A stretch of DNA of 64,000 bases from Flavipsychrobacter stenotrophus (GTDB lineage: Bacteria; Bacteroidota; Bacteroidia; Chitinophagales; Chitinophagaceae). The stretch is from the NCBI RefSeq assembly GCF_002954265.1, contig NZ_PPSL01000003.1:990558-1054557 (forward strand), in the 5' to 3' direction. Position 1 is the stretch's first letter. The number at the start of each line of letters is the position of its first letter. Of this stretch, positions 17,475 through 27,019 are shown in pieces. The translations under genes and the position numbers were made by a program. Under the pieces are notes generated by a model. It saw nothing but the letters and a program-made list of their open reading frames with translations, was not told the origin of the DNA and ran no database searches.

Positions 17475-19580
17475 ATGTACACGCAACAGGATGAAATGCG
17501 CCTTTATGAACAGGCCAAACACTTATTGACGGAATCTGCAGGCATGAATGCAGAACATGCAATTGACCAGCTGAAAGAGGCGATCAACTATGCCGACTGG
17601 AAATACTATGTACAGAGTAACCCGGTACTGGCCGACCAGGAATATGATGCCTTATTCAAGCTATTAAAACATACAGAAGACAAGAACCCCGAATTAGTTT
17701 CGGCCGATTCGCCAACTCAGCGTATAGCCAAGGGTATAAGTGAGCGCTTCCCTACTGTGAGCCACCTGGTGCCGATGCTGAGCCTTGATAACACCTATAA
17801 TGCAGATGATCTTAACGATTGGGACAGGAAGTGCAGAGAGCTTGCAGGTGCCGATGTAGTGGAGTATTGTGTAGAGCCAAAATATGATGGCGCAAGTGTA
17901 TCGCTCATTTATGAAAATGGCGCACTAAGCAGAGGCGCTACCCGTGGAGACGGTATAATGGGAGAAGATGTGACAATTAACGTCCGCCAGATAAAATCAT
18001 TACCACTGTCAGCTACTTTGGTGGCAAAGGGGGTAGAACAGATAGAGATAAGAGGTGAGGTAGTGATACATAAAAATGTATTTGAAGCTTTCAATAAACA
18101 ACGTATTGCAGAAGGGCAGCCTCCATTGGCCAATCCCCGCAATGCAGCGTCAGGTACATTGAGGATACTTGATCCTGCAGAGGTACGCAAACGCGGATTG
18201 AGCGCTATATTGTATCACATAAGTGATTATACCCTGGCGGCTGGCACAACCAGGCCCGAAGGATTAGATACACACTATAATTCATTGCAATGGTTGTATA
18301 ATATGGGCTTTCCAACTCCCGCCAAAGAGATGAAGGTGTTTACCCATATTGACCAGGTAATAGCTTATTGCAGTGAGTTTGAGCAACAAAGAGATAGTCT
18401 GCAGTTTGAAGTGGATGGTCTGGTAATAAAGGTGAATAGCTTTGCAATGCAGGAACGTATGGGGATGACATCTCACCATCCGCGCTGGGCAGTGGCCTAT
18501 AAGTTTAAGGCCAGGCAGGCTACCAGTAAATTATTAAGAGTAGAATACCAGGTAGGCAGAACGGGGGCAATAACACCGGTGGCTAAAATAGAGCCTGTGC
18601 CTATTGGCGGTGTTACAGTTTCATCTGTCTCGTTGTTTAATGAAGACGTGGTAAGAGAGAAAGATGTGCGTATAGGTGATACTGTATTGGTAGAGCGGGC
18701 AGGTGATGTGATACCGTATATTGTAAAGCCGCTTACAGAGCTACGTACAGGCAATGAGGAGATAATACAATTCCCTAAGAACTGCCCCGTATGTGAGTCT
18801 GAACTGGAGAAACAACCGGAAGAAGCAGCATGGCGTTGCATCAACATCAATTGCCCGGTGCAGGTAGCGGAGCGCATGATACACTATGTGAGTAAAGATG
18901 CAATGGATATCCGTAACCTGGGTGGTGCCAATATTCAGAAATTTTATGAGCAGGGTATACTGACAGACATTCCTTCGATATACACGATAGATTGGGATAA
19001 AGTGCGGGCATTGGGTGGTTTTGGCGACAAGTCTATTACCAATATGCAGCAGGCCATAGAGCAGTCAAAGACACAAACTTTGAACAGGCTGATCTTTGGG
19101 TTGGGTATCCGTTTTGTGGGCGAGACAACCGCAAAGACGTTGGCGAGTGCAATAATGAACCTTCGGGAACTCTACGATTGGAACATAGACAAACTGATCT
19201 CTCTTGAAGATATTGGTCCAAAGGTGGCCACATCTGTTGCCGACTTTTTCAATAGGGAGGAAAACAGGCATATGATAGACAAGCTGGACGCTGCCGGCGT
19301 AAATCTTGTCAATCAGTTGAAAGGACAACAGCCGGTAGATGGTGCGCTTACTGGGAAAACCTTTTTGTTTACCGGTACCCTTAGTCAGTTCAAGCGTAGT
19401 GATGCCGAGGCTATGGTGGAAGAAAAGGGTGGAGCTATATTGGGGGGCGTAAGTGCCAAGCTCAACTACCTGATTGTGGGAGAAGATGCAGGATCCAAAC
19501 TCGAAAAAGCAAAGAAGTTGGGCACAGTAAATATTCTTACAGAGCAGGAGTTTATGGAGTTGATAAAGAGTGTAGGCTAG
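17475..19580 (+). CDS. ligA: NAD-dependent DNA ligase LigA
   Basis: Seals nicks in replication and repair using NAD+. 701 residues from the ATG at 17475. The upstream in-frame TTG at 17466 overlaps a TACTTTG promoter-like element and is less likely. Domains in order: Ia (YYVQSNPVLADQEYDALFKLL), adenylation domain with the nucleotide-accepting lysine in EPKYDG (Lys136), OB fold (VGRTGAITPVAKIEPV), Cys4 zinc finger (CPVCESELEK and RCININCP), helix-hairpin-helix region (FGLGIRFVGETTAKTLA, LEDIGPKVATSV) and a C-terminal BRCT domain (GKTFLFTGTLSQFKRSDAEA). All catalytic elements are present and the length is standard. Confidence 0.97.
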   Translation: MYTQQDEMRLYEQAKHLLTESAGMNAEHAIDQLKEAINYADWKYYVQSNPVLADQEYDALFKLLKHTEDKNPELVSADSPTQRIAKGISERFPTVSHLVPMLSLDNTYNADDLNDWDRKCRELAGADVVEYCVEPKYDGASVSLIYENGALSRGATRGDGIMGEDVTINVRQIKSLPLSATLVAKGVEQIEIRGEVVIHKNVFEAFNKQRIAEGQPPLANPRNAASGTLRILDPAEVRKRGLSAILYHISDYTLAAGTTRPEGLDTHYNSLQWLYNMGFPTPAKEMKVFTHIDQVIAYCSEFEQQRDSLQFEVDGLVIKVNSFAMQERMGMTSHHPRWAVAYKFKARQATSKLLRVEYQVGRTGAITPVAKIEPVPIGGVTVSSVSLFNEDVVREKDVRIGDTVLVERAGDVIPYIVKPLTELRTGNEEIIQFPKNCPVCESELEKQPEEAAWRCININCPVQVAERMIHYVSKDAMDIRNLGGANIQKFYEQGILTDIPSIYTIDWDKVRALGGFGDKSITNMQQAIEQSKTQTLNRLIFGLGIRFVGETTAKTLASAIMNLRELYDWNIDKLISLEDIGPKVATSVADFFNREENRHMIDKLDAAGVNLVNQLKGQQPVDGALTGKTFLFTGTLSQFKRSDAEAMVEEKGGAILGGVSAKLNYLIVGEDAGSKLEKAKKLGTVNILTEQEFMELIKSVG

Positions 19581-19749
19581 TCTTGTTAGTGGCGTTTTAT
19601 GTGTTGAACCTTTTGTATATGAATGTTGTAACAATCAAAAACGAAGCGTTTTACTATTAATTACTTGTTATCTACACTCGTTTTATAGTAAAAAAGCGGG
19701 AGAACAAAGCAAAAGGCATTAATTTCGCAGACTATATTTAATTGAAAAG

Positions 19750-20298
19750 ATGAGCAATTTTAACCCATGGCATTCTGTCAGCTACGGAAGTAATGTACCT
19801 GATGTAGTAACTGCAGTAATTGAGATCCCCCGTAATTCGAGGGCTAAGTACGAATTAGATAAAGAAACCGGTATGTTGAAACTGGATAGAGTATTGTACT
19901 CTTCCGTTTATTATCCGGCCAACTATGGTTTTGTTCCACAGACCTATTGCGATGATAATGACCCGTTAGATATATTGGTATTGTCGCAGATCGATATGCA
20001 GCCAATGTGTATTGTTGAGGCGAAGATCATAGGCGTTATGCGTATGTTTGATCAGGGCGAAGCTGATGATAAGTTGATAGCTGTTTGCGCTAATGATATG
20101 AGCGTTGCACACATCAATGATATAAGCGAACTGCCACCATACTTTATGGATGAGCTGCGTCACTTCTTTGAAGAGTATAAGCGCCTGGAAAATAAGGTGG
20201 TTAAGATCGAAGATTTCCAGAATGCCCGTTTGGCTAAGAAGATATTGATGCACAGCATTAATGATTACAAACTGAAGTTTGGTAACAAGGAAAAATAA
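19750..20298 (+). CDS. ppa: Inorganic pyrophosphatase (family I)
   Basis: Hydrolyses pyrophosphate, pulling biosynthetic reactions forward. 182 residues, a normal length for the soluble family I enzyme. Signature residues are in [43 protein letters not shown] and the metal-binding [13 protein letters not shown], followed by [10 protein letters not shown]. It is cytoplasmic. It stands alone between a 169-base AT-rich gap and a terminator. Confidence 0.96.
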   Translation: MSNFNPWHSVSYGSNVPDVVTAVIEIPRNSRAKYELDKETGMLKLDRVLYSSVYYPANYGFVPQTYCDDNDPLDILVLSQIDMQPMCIVEAKIIGVMRMFDQGEADDKLIAVCANDMSVAHINDISELPPYFMDELRHFFEEYKRLENKVVKIEDFQNARLAKKILMHSINDYKLKFGNKEK

Positions 20299-20322
20299 TT
20301 TCCCTGCTGCAAATAAATATTA

Positions 20323-20353
20323 GCGCCCGTTCTTAGAGACGGGCGTTGTTGTT
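20323..20353 (+). terminator. ppa terminator
   Basis: GCGCCCGT (20323-20330) pairs with ACGGGCGT (20339-20346), with further partial pairing in the loop, then TGTTGTTT. Confidence 0.8.
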
Positions 20354-20406
20354 TAACTCAGTGCCGTAATTGTTTCGTAATTTGCTTTATAATTGATACC
20401 CAGCTG

Positions 20407-21231
20407 ATGCAGTCTACATCGTCTACAAATATTATTAAGGTTGCCGCCGGCAGCGTGTCTGGCGCCAATGATATATTGGCTGTAGAAGAGCCACTGGAAA
20501 TAAGATTGGCATTTTTACTCGACGGAAAGCGAACAGAGAAAAATATCTCCGTAACCATGCGTACGCCCGGTAATGATGAGGAGTTAGTAATGGGTTTTTT
20601 GTTTACAGAGGGCATTATTACTTCCTCCGATGATATTGCAACTGTATCAATCACAAACGATAACATAGTCACTGTTTCGCTGAAAGACCATATAGTACCT
20701 ACATTAAATAAGCTCGACAGAAATTTCTATACTACATCGAGTTGTGGTGTGTGCGGCAAGGCCTCTATTGATGCGGTGAAGACCTATTGTGATGTGCCCG
20801 GAGATTATCCTTATGATGATTTGCAATGTACTGCTGAACGCATCATTTCTCTGCCGGGCATACTACGCGACAAGCAAGCTGTTTTTGAGCAAACCGGGGG
20901 ATTACATGCATGTGCCATATTCACTGCTCAGGCCCATCTGTTGAATCTACGGGAAGATGTGGGCAGACACAATGCGCTCGACAAGCTGATAGGCGCGTCA
21001 CTAAGCTCCGGTGTACTTCCTCTATCATCTCATATATTACTCTTGAGTGGCCGAGCTAGTTTTGAACTGGTACAGAAGGCAGCCATGGCAGGTGTGAAAA
21101 TGATAGCCGCGGTAGGCGCGCCCTCCAGCCTGGCGGTGCAGATGGCCGAGGAATGGAACATCACACTTATAGGGTTCCTGAGGGGCGAAAGATTCAATAT
21201 TTATTCAGGCGCACAAAGAATCGTTTCATAA
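20407..21231 (+). CDS. fdhD: Formate dehydrogenase accessory sulfurtransferase FdhD
   Basis: Transfers sulfur from IscS to the molybdenum cofactor to activate formate dehydrogenases and related oxidoreductases. 274 residues. The FdhD core is clear: RTPGNDEELVMGFLFTEGII, the cysteine loop SSCGVCGKASIDAV (the two Cys take part in sulfur transfer), GGLHACAIF, REDVGRHNALDKLIG and LSGRASFELVQKAAMAG. No formate dehydrogenase gene is in the window, so its client is encoded elsewhere. The next gene starts 10 bases downstream on the same strand, which suggests an operon. Confidence 0.95.
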   Translation: MQSTSSTNIIKVAAGSVSGANDILAVEEPLEIRLAFLLDGKRTEKNISVTMRTPGNDEELVMGFLFTEGIITSSDDIATVSITNDNIVTVSLKDHIVPTLNKLDRNFYTTSSCGVCGKASIDAVKTYCDVPGDYPYDDLQCTAERIISLPGILRDKQAVFEQTGGLHACAIFTAQAHLLNLREDVGRHNALDKLIGASLSSGVLPLSSHILLLSGRASFELVQKAAMAGVKMIAAVGAPSSLAVQMAEEWNITLIGFLRGERFNIYSGAQRIVS

Positions 21232-21241
21232 TTTTGTAGTA

Positions 21242-21616
21242 ATGAAAATCCGTATTAAAGGCAATTCTATCCGCATAAGGCTTAGCAGGACAGAAGTAGA
21301 TACATTGGGTAGAGAAGGTTATCTGGAAGAGCTAACAGAGTTTGGCAGCAATGTTGCCTTTAGATACGCGCTGCATAATAAACAAGAAATAGCTTCGCTA
21401 TCGGCCGGATTTGAGGGTAATACCATGTCCATGTTCGTTCCTGCCGATATGGTGGCCGAATGGGTGGCTACAGAGAAAGTAGGATATGGTCATTACATGG
21501 ATATAGGCGAAGGCAAGCAGTTATTCCTGCTGTTGGAAAAGGACTTTAAGTGCATTGATAGCTCGGTAGACGAAGATCAAAGCGACAACTATGATAATCC
21601 GCTGCACGTGTGTTAG
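21242..21616 (+). CDS. Small conserved protein co-transcribed with fdhD (DUF7009-like)
   Basis: 124 residues, no signal peptide or membrane helix, hence cytoplasmic. It begins MKIRIKGNSIRIRLSRTEVDTL and ends with an acidic tail and DNPLHVC. Similar small proteins next to fdhD and formate-dehydrogenase-like genes are known to me in Bacteroidota, and I recall the label DUF7009, but I cannot check it. The 10-base gap to fdhD and the shared terminator suggest a role in molybdoenzyme maturation. That role is inferred from position. The terminal Cys (HVC) is worth noting for a sulfur-transfer partner. Confidence 0.72.
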   Translation: MKIRIKGNSIRIRLSRTEVDTLGREGYLEELTEFGSNVAFRYALHNKQEIASLSAGFEGNTMSMFVPADMVAEWVATEKVGYGHYMDIGEGKQLFLLLEKDFKCIDSSVDEDQSDNYDNPLHVC

Positions 21617-21628
21617 CTATATAATATC

Positions 21629-21662
21629 AGATTTGACAACTTTCTAAAAAGTTGTCAAATCT
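21629..21662. terminator. Bidirectional terminator
   Basis: 15-bp perfect stem, AGATTTGACAACTTT (21629-21643) with 21648-21662, between convergent genes. Confidence 0.88.
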
Positions 21663-21678
21663 CTGCTATAAGCCAACC

Positions 21679-22914
21679 TTACATTACCTTAAAGCTAAAC
21701 TGATTTCTTTGTTGTCCTCCATCCCCTGCAAAATTTAATGCGAACGCATAGACCATTGCAGGCATTAACTGCACCATCAGCCTGTCCTGAGACGTAATGA
21801 CATGCCATTCTACCGAATATTTGGTAAGCAGGTATATAGCATTATAGGCAATAAGGCAGGTTATAACTACAGCCATTTGCTTGTCTGGCCACTTACGGCG
21901 CAAGAAACAAAGCAGCATATAAGTAATAAATATGCCTTTGAAATAGGGGTAATGCTCCTTAAGATTGCGGAAGAAGTTCTCATAGATGATCATGTAACGT
22001 TCCTTCTCAAAGATCTGATTAAAGGTATGTCCGTTAAGTCCTGATACCAGGTCGTTGCTGTTGGGTACGATAGATTTGAATAGAATGAAACACGCTAGTG
22101 GCAAAGCTATACCTGCTACTGTGAGCTTAATATATTTCCTTGCAAAGAACCTGTTGGCATAGAACAGGATGAATATAGCAGCCAGTATGGCGCCTTCGTT
22201 TTTTGTCCAGATGCAGCACCCCAGGAATGCGGCAGAAAAGGCAATATACTTCTTGTTTTCTTTTACATGATCCATGCACACCATTGCTGCAAGGAAGAAG
22301 ATGCCCAGCCATGGATCGGCATATTGTGATGTGCCGCAGGAAATGTAGAAAGCATTATACGCGAACAGAAAAAGCGCAAGCGATGCAATGAGCAAATTTC
22401 GTTTCATAAACTCTACGAATACAAGTGCAGGCGCAGCAACCGTAACGATTATACTCATGATAAAAGGGATCATCAGGCTAAACTTATCAATTGTTAGCCT
22501 TCCCCAGAATGCATTCAATGCAGGCAGAAACAAAGGATAATCGGGATGGTCGTTCTCTACATTTCGGAACATTACTTTCCAATGGACGGGAGATTGGACA
22601 AAATGGCTATGCAGGTTCCATATAGCCCATGCATCCCAGCCGCCATGCTTTTCTGCGGCATTAATGGCGTTCTGAGCGATCATTGCCAGACCGATGGTGA
22701 ACGCACTGAGTGCCAGCCAGCTGGTTCTTTTTTTAACGTAGATATCGGGGCTATTGTCTGGCACCATCCACCTGTATAAAAAGTAACAGGTGGCTGCGCT
22801 AATAACTGCGGGAACAGCAATTGGCAATGCAGCCAGCAGGCATAGAAAATATATGCAGCTTATCGCGCCCAATGAGGCTAATACGAACAATATATATCTG
22901 TTACTTAATTCCAT
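21679..22914 (-). CDS. Polytopic membrane protein, GT-C glycosyltransferase-like
   Basis: 411 residues with about ten hydrophobic helices. The loop between the early helices carries GGWDAWAIWNLHSHF and DHPDYPLFLPALNAFWGR, and a later loop has CCIWTKNEGAILA. Asp/Glu-containing periplasmic loops of this kind occur in GT-C fold transferases (ArnT/PMT-like) that use lipid-linked sugars. The family assignment is tentative. Its start codon follows the stop of the upstream minus-strand gene with no gap (TAA then ATG), so the two are translationally coupled. Confidence 0.7.
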   Translation of the reverse strand: MELSNRYILFVLASLGAISCIYFLCLLAALPIAVPAVISAATCYFLYRWMVPDNSPDIYVKKRTSWLALSAFTIGLAMIAQNAINAAEKHGGWDAWAIWNLHSHFVQSPVHWKVMFRNVENDHPDYPLFLPALNAFWGRLTIDKFSLMIPFIMSIIVTVAAPALVFVEFMKRNLLIASLALFLFAYNAFYISCGTSQYADPWLGIFFLAAMVCMDHVKENKKYIAFSAAFLGCCIWTKNEGAILAAIFILFYANRFFARKYIKLTVAGIALPLACFILFKSIVPNSNDLVSGLNGHTFNQIFEKERYMIIYENFFRNLKEHYPYFKGIFITYMLLCFLRRKWPDKQMAVVITCLIAYNAIYLLTKYSVEWHVITSQDRLMVQLMPAMVYAFALNFAGDGGQQRNQFSFKVM

Positions 22915-23301
22915 TTACGGTAAGTGGCTTGTGGTTAAAAAGTAACAATACTGGTCATCGTTGTTTTGCCACAACGTATTTCTGTTGTTTGTTTTTAGCA
23001 ACATTTTTATACTATCGCATTTGTCAGTATTGCAAATAGTCAGCACTGTATCAAATCGGTCAGCTTTATTGGTAAGGTAACTGGGCGCAAGTGCCAGCCT
23101 TGCCCAGAAGTGCAGTTCATTTTTATTTGGGACATTCTGAAACGAAATGTTGCTGCCCGGCGCAATGAAGTTGTGAGTTCCGGCCAATGCCTTTTCCATT
23201 TTGTCTACATCGTCTGTTTTCCCGTTTATTTTGTTGCTGAACATTACTGTTGCAACGATAACGGAGATCAATAGAAGTATGGGAATAATGCCGTCTTTCA
23301 T
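22915..23301 (-). CDS. Single-pass membrane hypothetical protein
   Basis: 128 residues from MKDGIIPILLLISV. A longer frame extends back to 23460 but runs across the start of the divergent mqo gene and its leader, so the ATG at 23301 is chosen. One N-terminal membrane helix (IIPILLLISVIVATVMF) is followed by a soluble domain of about 100 residues with two Cys pairs (TICNTDKCDS; YCYF). Its stop abuts the start of the GT-C-like gene, so it probably works with that protein. I recognise no family. Confidence 0.62.
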   Translation of the reverse strand: MKDGIIPILLLISVIVATVMFSNKINGKTDDVDKMEKALAGTHNFIAPGSNISFQNVPNKNELHFWARLALAPSYLTNKADRFDTVLTICNTDKCDSIKMLLKTNNRNTLWQNNDDQYCYFLTTSHLP

Positions 23302-23401
23302 CAGGCCATGAAGGTAGTAATTTATTTTATGGGTATCAGAATGTACGCTGTTGACTAAGGGAACAGTTTTTAAGATAATTTTAGTGCATAAAACTTGATC
23401 T

Positions 23402-24901
23402 ATGTTATTTGACCATCCGGTTACGGGCGAAGCAGATGTTGTATTAATTGGTGCTGGCATAATGAGTGCTACCCTTGGTGTATTACTAAAGGAGCTTGAC
23501 CCTACTCTGCGAATTCAAATATTTGAGCGGCTGGATATGGTAGCGGCAGAAAGTTCTGATGCCTGGAACAACGCAGGTACAGGCCACTCGGCACTATGCG
23601 AGTTGAATTATACACCTGAAAAAAGTGACGGCACAATAGATATTTCTAAAGCATTGCATATCACTGAGTCGTTTGAAATATCGAAGCAATTCTGGGCTTA
23701 TTTGCTTGGTGCAAAGTGTCTGAAGAGTGCCGATGAATTTATACATAGTGTGCCGCATATGAGCTTTGTATGGGGTGATGAAAACACTGAATTCCTTCGA
23801 AAGCGTTTTGAGGCAATGAAACAGCATCATTTTTATAAAGAAATGCAGTTTTCAGATGATCATGGCCACATCGCGGGATGGATACCATTGGTAATGCAGC
23901 ACAGGGATGTTCAACAAAAAGTTGCAGCTACTAAAATAGATATTGGTGCTGATGTGAATTTTGGTGCACTTACAAGGGGGCTGTTTCAATACTTATGTTT
24001 GCAGGATAGTATAGAATTGCACCTGAGACATGAAGTGAGGCACCTGGACAAAGATGAATCGGGCAATTGGTTGGTGCATGTAAAAGATGAAATTACAGAT
24101 ACGCACAAAAAGATCAAAACTAAGTTTGTATTCATAGGTGCAGGTGGCGGATCATTGCCGTTGTTAGAAAAATCGCACGTTCCTGAAAGCAAGGGCTATG
24201 GCGGTTTCCCGGTAAGCGGGCAATGGTTGAAGTGCACAAATGATACTATCATTGAACAGCATCATGCTAAAGTGTATGGTAAGGCATCGGTGGGTACGCC
24301 GCCTATGTCGGTTCCACATTTGGATACACGTGTCATAGATGGTAAGCGTGAATTGTTATTTGGTCCATATGCAGGCTTTTCTACCAAATTCCTGAAAGAA
24401 GGGTCTTATCTTGATCTGGTCACTTCAATAAAGGCGGGCAATATCATTCCAATGATAGAAGCAGGTATACACAATATCCCCCTGACAAAATACCTGATCA
24501 GTCAGGTCATACAATCGCAGGAAGACAGGATGAACGAACTGCGTGAGTATTTCCCCGATGCTAGAGATGAAGACTGGGAATTGAAGATAGCAGGCCAGCG
24601 GGTACAGGTAATAAAGAAAGATGAAGAAGAGGGTGGTGTGCTGGAATTCGGCACTGAGGTAGTTTGTGCCGCAGATGGTAGCATCGCGGCCTTGCTGGGG
24701 GCATCGCCCGGAGCCTCTACATCAGTATCTATTATGCTGGGACTATTAGAAACATGCTTCAAAGAGAAAATGAATTCAACTGAATGGACGGCGAAAATGA
24801 AAACCATGATCCCATCTTATGGTCTTTCATTGGCAGCCGATGCGGATCTGCTCGAAAAGACAAGAGCTGCTACTAGCGCTGTTCTCGGGTTGGTTAGCTA
24901 G
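23402..24901 (+). CDS. mqo: Malate:quinone oxidoreductase
   Basis: FAD-dependent peripheral membrane enzyme that oxidises malate to oxaloacetate and passes electrons to the quinone pool, an alternative to NAD malate dehydrogenase. 499 residues, standard length. The FAD-binding motif is VVLIGAGIMSATLGVLL. The family-specific segment ESSDAWNNAGTGHSALCELNYTPE follows, then GGGSLPLLEKS, PVSGQWL, GTPPMSVPHLDTR and LFGPYAGFSTKFLK. It is monocistronic and ends at a long palindromic terminator. With pyruvate carboxylase in the same window it supports an oxaloacetate-centred TCA cycle. Confidence 0.97.
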   Translation: MLFDHPVTGEADVVLIGAGIMSATLGVLLKELDPTLRIQIFERLDMVAAESSDAWNNAGTGHSALCELNYTPEKSDGTIDISKALHITESFEISKQFWAYLLGAKCLKSADEFIHSVPHMSFVWGDENTEFLRKRFEAMKQHHFYKEMQFSDDHGHIAGWIPLVMQHRDVQQKVAATKIDIGADVNFGALTRGLFQYLCLQDSIELHLRHEVRHLDKDESGNWLVHVKDEITDTHKKIKTKFVFIGAGGGSLPLLEKSHVPESKGYGGFPVSGQWLKCTNDTIIEQHHAKVYGKASVGTPPMSVPHLDTRVIDGKRELLFGPYAGFSTKFLKEGSYLDLVTSIKAGNIIPMIEAGIHNIPLTKYLISQVIQSQEDRMNELREYFPDARDEDWELKIAGQRVQVIKKDEEEGGVLEFGTEVVCAADGSIAALLGASPGASTSVSIMLGLLETCFKEKMNSTEWTAKMKTMIPSYGLSLAADADLLEKTRAATSAVLGLVS

Positions 24902-24915
24902 AATATTTTTAAGCG

Positions 24916-24961
24916 ATTTAAACGACTAATGCATACTCCGGTATGCATTAGTCGTTTAAAT
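24916..24961 (+). terminator. mqo terminator, 21-bp perfect stem
   Basis: Arms 24916-24936 and 24941-24961 are exact complements around TCCG. The stem is AT-rich at its base and can act in both directions. Confidence 0.88.
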
Positions 24962-24986
24962 GACAATTGTAGCCGGCTTTGATAGT

Positions 24987-24994
24987 TAGGTTTG
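24987..24994 (+). promoter_or_regulatory. -7 box of the outer-membrane barrel gene
   Basis: TAGGTTTG matches TAnnTTTG. ATTG at 24966-24969 is a possible -33 element with 17 bases between. The first ATG is 6 bases downstream and the preferred ATG 15. Confidence 0.5.
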
Positions 24995-25009
24995 CTGCAA
25001 ATGTCAATC

Positions 25010-25939
25010 ATGAGAACATTCATTTTCTTTCTATTGCTTTTGGTTTGGTCGCAACAATTCGTTCATGCGCAAGGTTGTTCAGATGCAGGATTTTGTACCG
25101 CTGGTGCTATGAAGGGCGGTGGCGAATTATCAGATACCACACAGCGAAAGATGACGTGGGGATTATCCTTAACTGCCGGTGCCGGAGAAAAGGCAACGAC
25201 TATCATTATTCCCCAATTGGAAGGTTCTGCGGGTATTGGGAAGCAAGGCATACTAGATGCTAAACTGCCGATCAACATTGCTAATGGAAGATTGGGTGCA
25301 CATACCGGAATTGGCGATCTTATAGTTACCTACACAAGACATCTTTACCGTTCAGCTAACCGGTGTCAGTGGCAAGGCACACTGGGTGGAAGAATTGGAT
25401 TGGGTGATGCAAGTGCAGGCCATAAAGGACAGCCTTTGCCAATGCCTTACCAGTCAAGCCTAGGCACTACAGATCTTATAGCCGGTGTAAGTGCACTCTA
25501 TGGACGCCATCTCAGTTTCGCTCTTGGATATCAACAGCCATTATTGCAATACAATAATAATGGGTACGTTTCATCAGCTATCTACCCTGTAGCAAGTAAT
25601 GATACAGACTATTTTGCGTCACGTCACTTGCGTCGTAAAGGTGGTCTGCTCTTGAGATCCGAGGCCAATTGGAATTGGCGGAAATGGAGAATAGCCGCCG
25701 GTCCTTTGCTTATTTACCACCTGGGCGAAGATAAAATTGCACTACAAGATGAAACTGACATTTCATTAAAAGGTAGTGAAGGACTAACTCTCAATCTTGC
25801 CGGGTCACTATCCTACTCGTTCAACAAGACAAAGATCGATCTGCTGGCGGGGACTCCCTTTATTGTAAGGGATTATCGCCCAGACGGACTTACACGGGCC
25901 TGGGTTATTACCATCAGGTACACACATCTGAAAAAGTAA
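25010..25939 (+). CDS. Predicted outer-membrane beta-barrel protein
   Basis: About 309 residues from MRTFIFFLLLLVW. ATGs at 25001 and 24992 would only add residues ahead of the signal peptide. The signal peptide ends FVHA before QGCSDAGFC. The rest alternates polar and hydrophobic residues in about 10-12 strands (WGLSLTAGAGEKATTIIIPQ; GIGDLIVTYTRHLYR; LSFALGYQQPLLQ; WRIAAGPLLIYHL) and ends in IRYTHLKK. This is typical of transporter-like barrels related to the MetA-pathway/phenol-degradation family in Bacteroidota. The conserved CSDAGFC cluster near the mature N-terminus is notable. Substrate is unknown. Confidence 0.68.
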   Translation: MRTFIFFLLLLVWSQQFVHAQGCSDAGFCTAGAMKGGGELSDTTQRKMTWGLSLTAGAGEKATTIIIPQLEGSAGIGKQGILDAKLPINIANGRLGAHTGIGDLIVTYTRHLYRSANRCQWQGTLGGRIGLGDASAGHKGQPLPMPYQSSLGTTDLIAGVSALYGRHLSFALGYQQPLLQYNNNGYVSSAIYPVASNDTDYFASRHLRRKGGLLLRSEANWNWRKWRIAAGPLLIYHLGEDKIALQDETDISLKGSEGLTLNLAGSLSYSFNKTKIDLLAGTPFIVRDYRPDGLTRAWVITIRYTHLKK

Positions 25940-26023
25940 TTGTTAAAATGTTCCAATTGTCACCTCCCCGACAATTGAACCGCTTACTTATTTGAAATTT
26001 TGTACCGTTAATCAGACTACTAT

Positions 26024-26488
26024 ATGAAACAATCATTTCTATCTGTCCTTTTGCTGACATTACTTTCTATCTCGTCTTTCGGACAACAGGCAGCCTTACG
26101 GCAGAAAAATTATAATTTAAGCAAGGGTCTTGCCCTGGAGGGTTATGACCCTGTGAGTTATTTTAATGGTAAGCCGGAGAAAGGTGCTGCAAACTTTAGC
26201 CTGGTGCAAGATGGCGTTACTTACAGATTTGCCAATGCTGCCGACCTTAATAAGTTCAAACAAAATCCCACCGCTTACGAACCGCAATATGGCGGATGGT
26301 GCGCATTCGCTATGGGAAGCACCGGAGAAAAGGTAGAAGTCGATCCCGAAACGTATAAGATCATTGGCGGTAAACTCTATCTCTTTTATAACAAGTACTT
26401 CAATAACACACTGAAGACATGGAACAAGAGCGAGACTACGCTGAAGCCTAAAGCCGATGCTAACTGGCAAAAAATTGGCAAAAAGTAA
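26024..26488 (+). CDS. YHS domain-containing secreted protein
   Basis: 154 residues. The signal peptide ends SISSFG before QQAALRQK. The YHS core spans about 35-105: LALEGYDPVSYFNGKPEKG, GVTYRFANAADLNKFKQNPTAYEPQYGGWCAFAMG, then VDPETYKIIGGKLYLFYNK. This is the extracytoplasmic subclass found in many Bacteroidota and proteobacteria, often annotated as twin-arginine YHS proteins, with suspected but unproven metal or redox links. It starts a same-strand run of five genes with small gaps; the next start codon is 33 bases after its stop. Confidence 0.88.
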   Translation: MKQSFLSVLLLTLLSISSFGQQAALRQKNYNLSKGLALEGYDPVSYFNGKPEKGAANFSLVQDGVTYRFANAADLNKFKQNPTAYEPQYGGWCAFAMGSTGEKVEVDPETYKIIGGKLYLFYNKYFNNTLKTWNKSETTLKPKADANWQKIGKK

Positions 26489-26521
26489 TTCACTCAAACT
26501 ATTGTACAAAACACTTAAGAC

Positions 26522-27019
26522 ATGACACTACAGCATACAATAGAGTCTGTATTTGCAGAGTTGGAAGAGGCCATCGATCGGATGACCGATCAGGAGTATG
26601 TTACTAAGAGTTCACATCTTTTTGGTGCTACAATTGGTCAGCATGTGCGGCATATCATCGAACTCTTTCAGTGTCTTGTTGAGGGGTACGATACAGGTGT
26701 GGTAAATTACGATAAGAGAAAACGTGATTACACTATAGAGACAGACAGGCGTGTTGCTATTTGTTTTCTTCACGAAATTCCGCTTTCTATTGGTATTGAA
26801 AACAGGCGCATTCTGTTGCAATCTTCGTTTGGTAGTGATACAGAGAGCTTGGATGTTGAAAGTAATTTTCTCCGTGAATTGGTTTATAACCTGGAGCACA
26901 CCATTCACCATATGGCACTAATAAGGGTGGGCATTGCTGAACTGACAAAAATAACTGTTTCTGAAAAATTTGGAGTAGCTCCATCTACCATTCAATTTAG
27001 AAAAACATGTGTACAGTAA
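26522..27019 (+). CDS. DinB-superfamily protein
   Basis: 165 residues, four-helix-bundle length. The metal-binding histidines of the DinB/YfiT fold are likely in GATIGQHVRHIIELF (about residues 40-54) and LEHTIHHMALIRVGI (about 122-136). Members are often thiol (bacillithiol, mycothiol or glutathione) S-transferases. It is cytoplasmic, with no signal peptide. Its last 13 bases overlap the start of the NRDE gene, so they share a transcript. With a bacillithiol-type YtxJ protein also encoded in the window, a thiol-transferase role is plausible but only inferred. Confidence 0.85.
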   Translation: MTLQHTIESVFAELEEAIDRMTDQEYVTKSSHLFGATIGQHVRHIIELFQCLVEGYDTGVVNYDKRKRDYTIETDRRVAICFLHEIPLSIGIENRRILLQSSFGSDTESLDVESNFLRELVYNLEHTIHHMALIRVGIAELTKITVSEKFGVAPSTIQFRKTCVQ

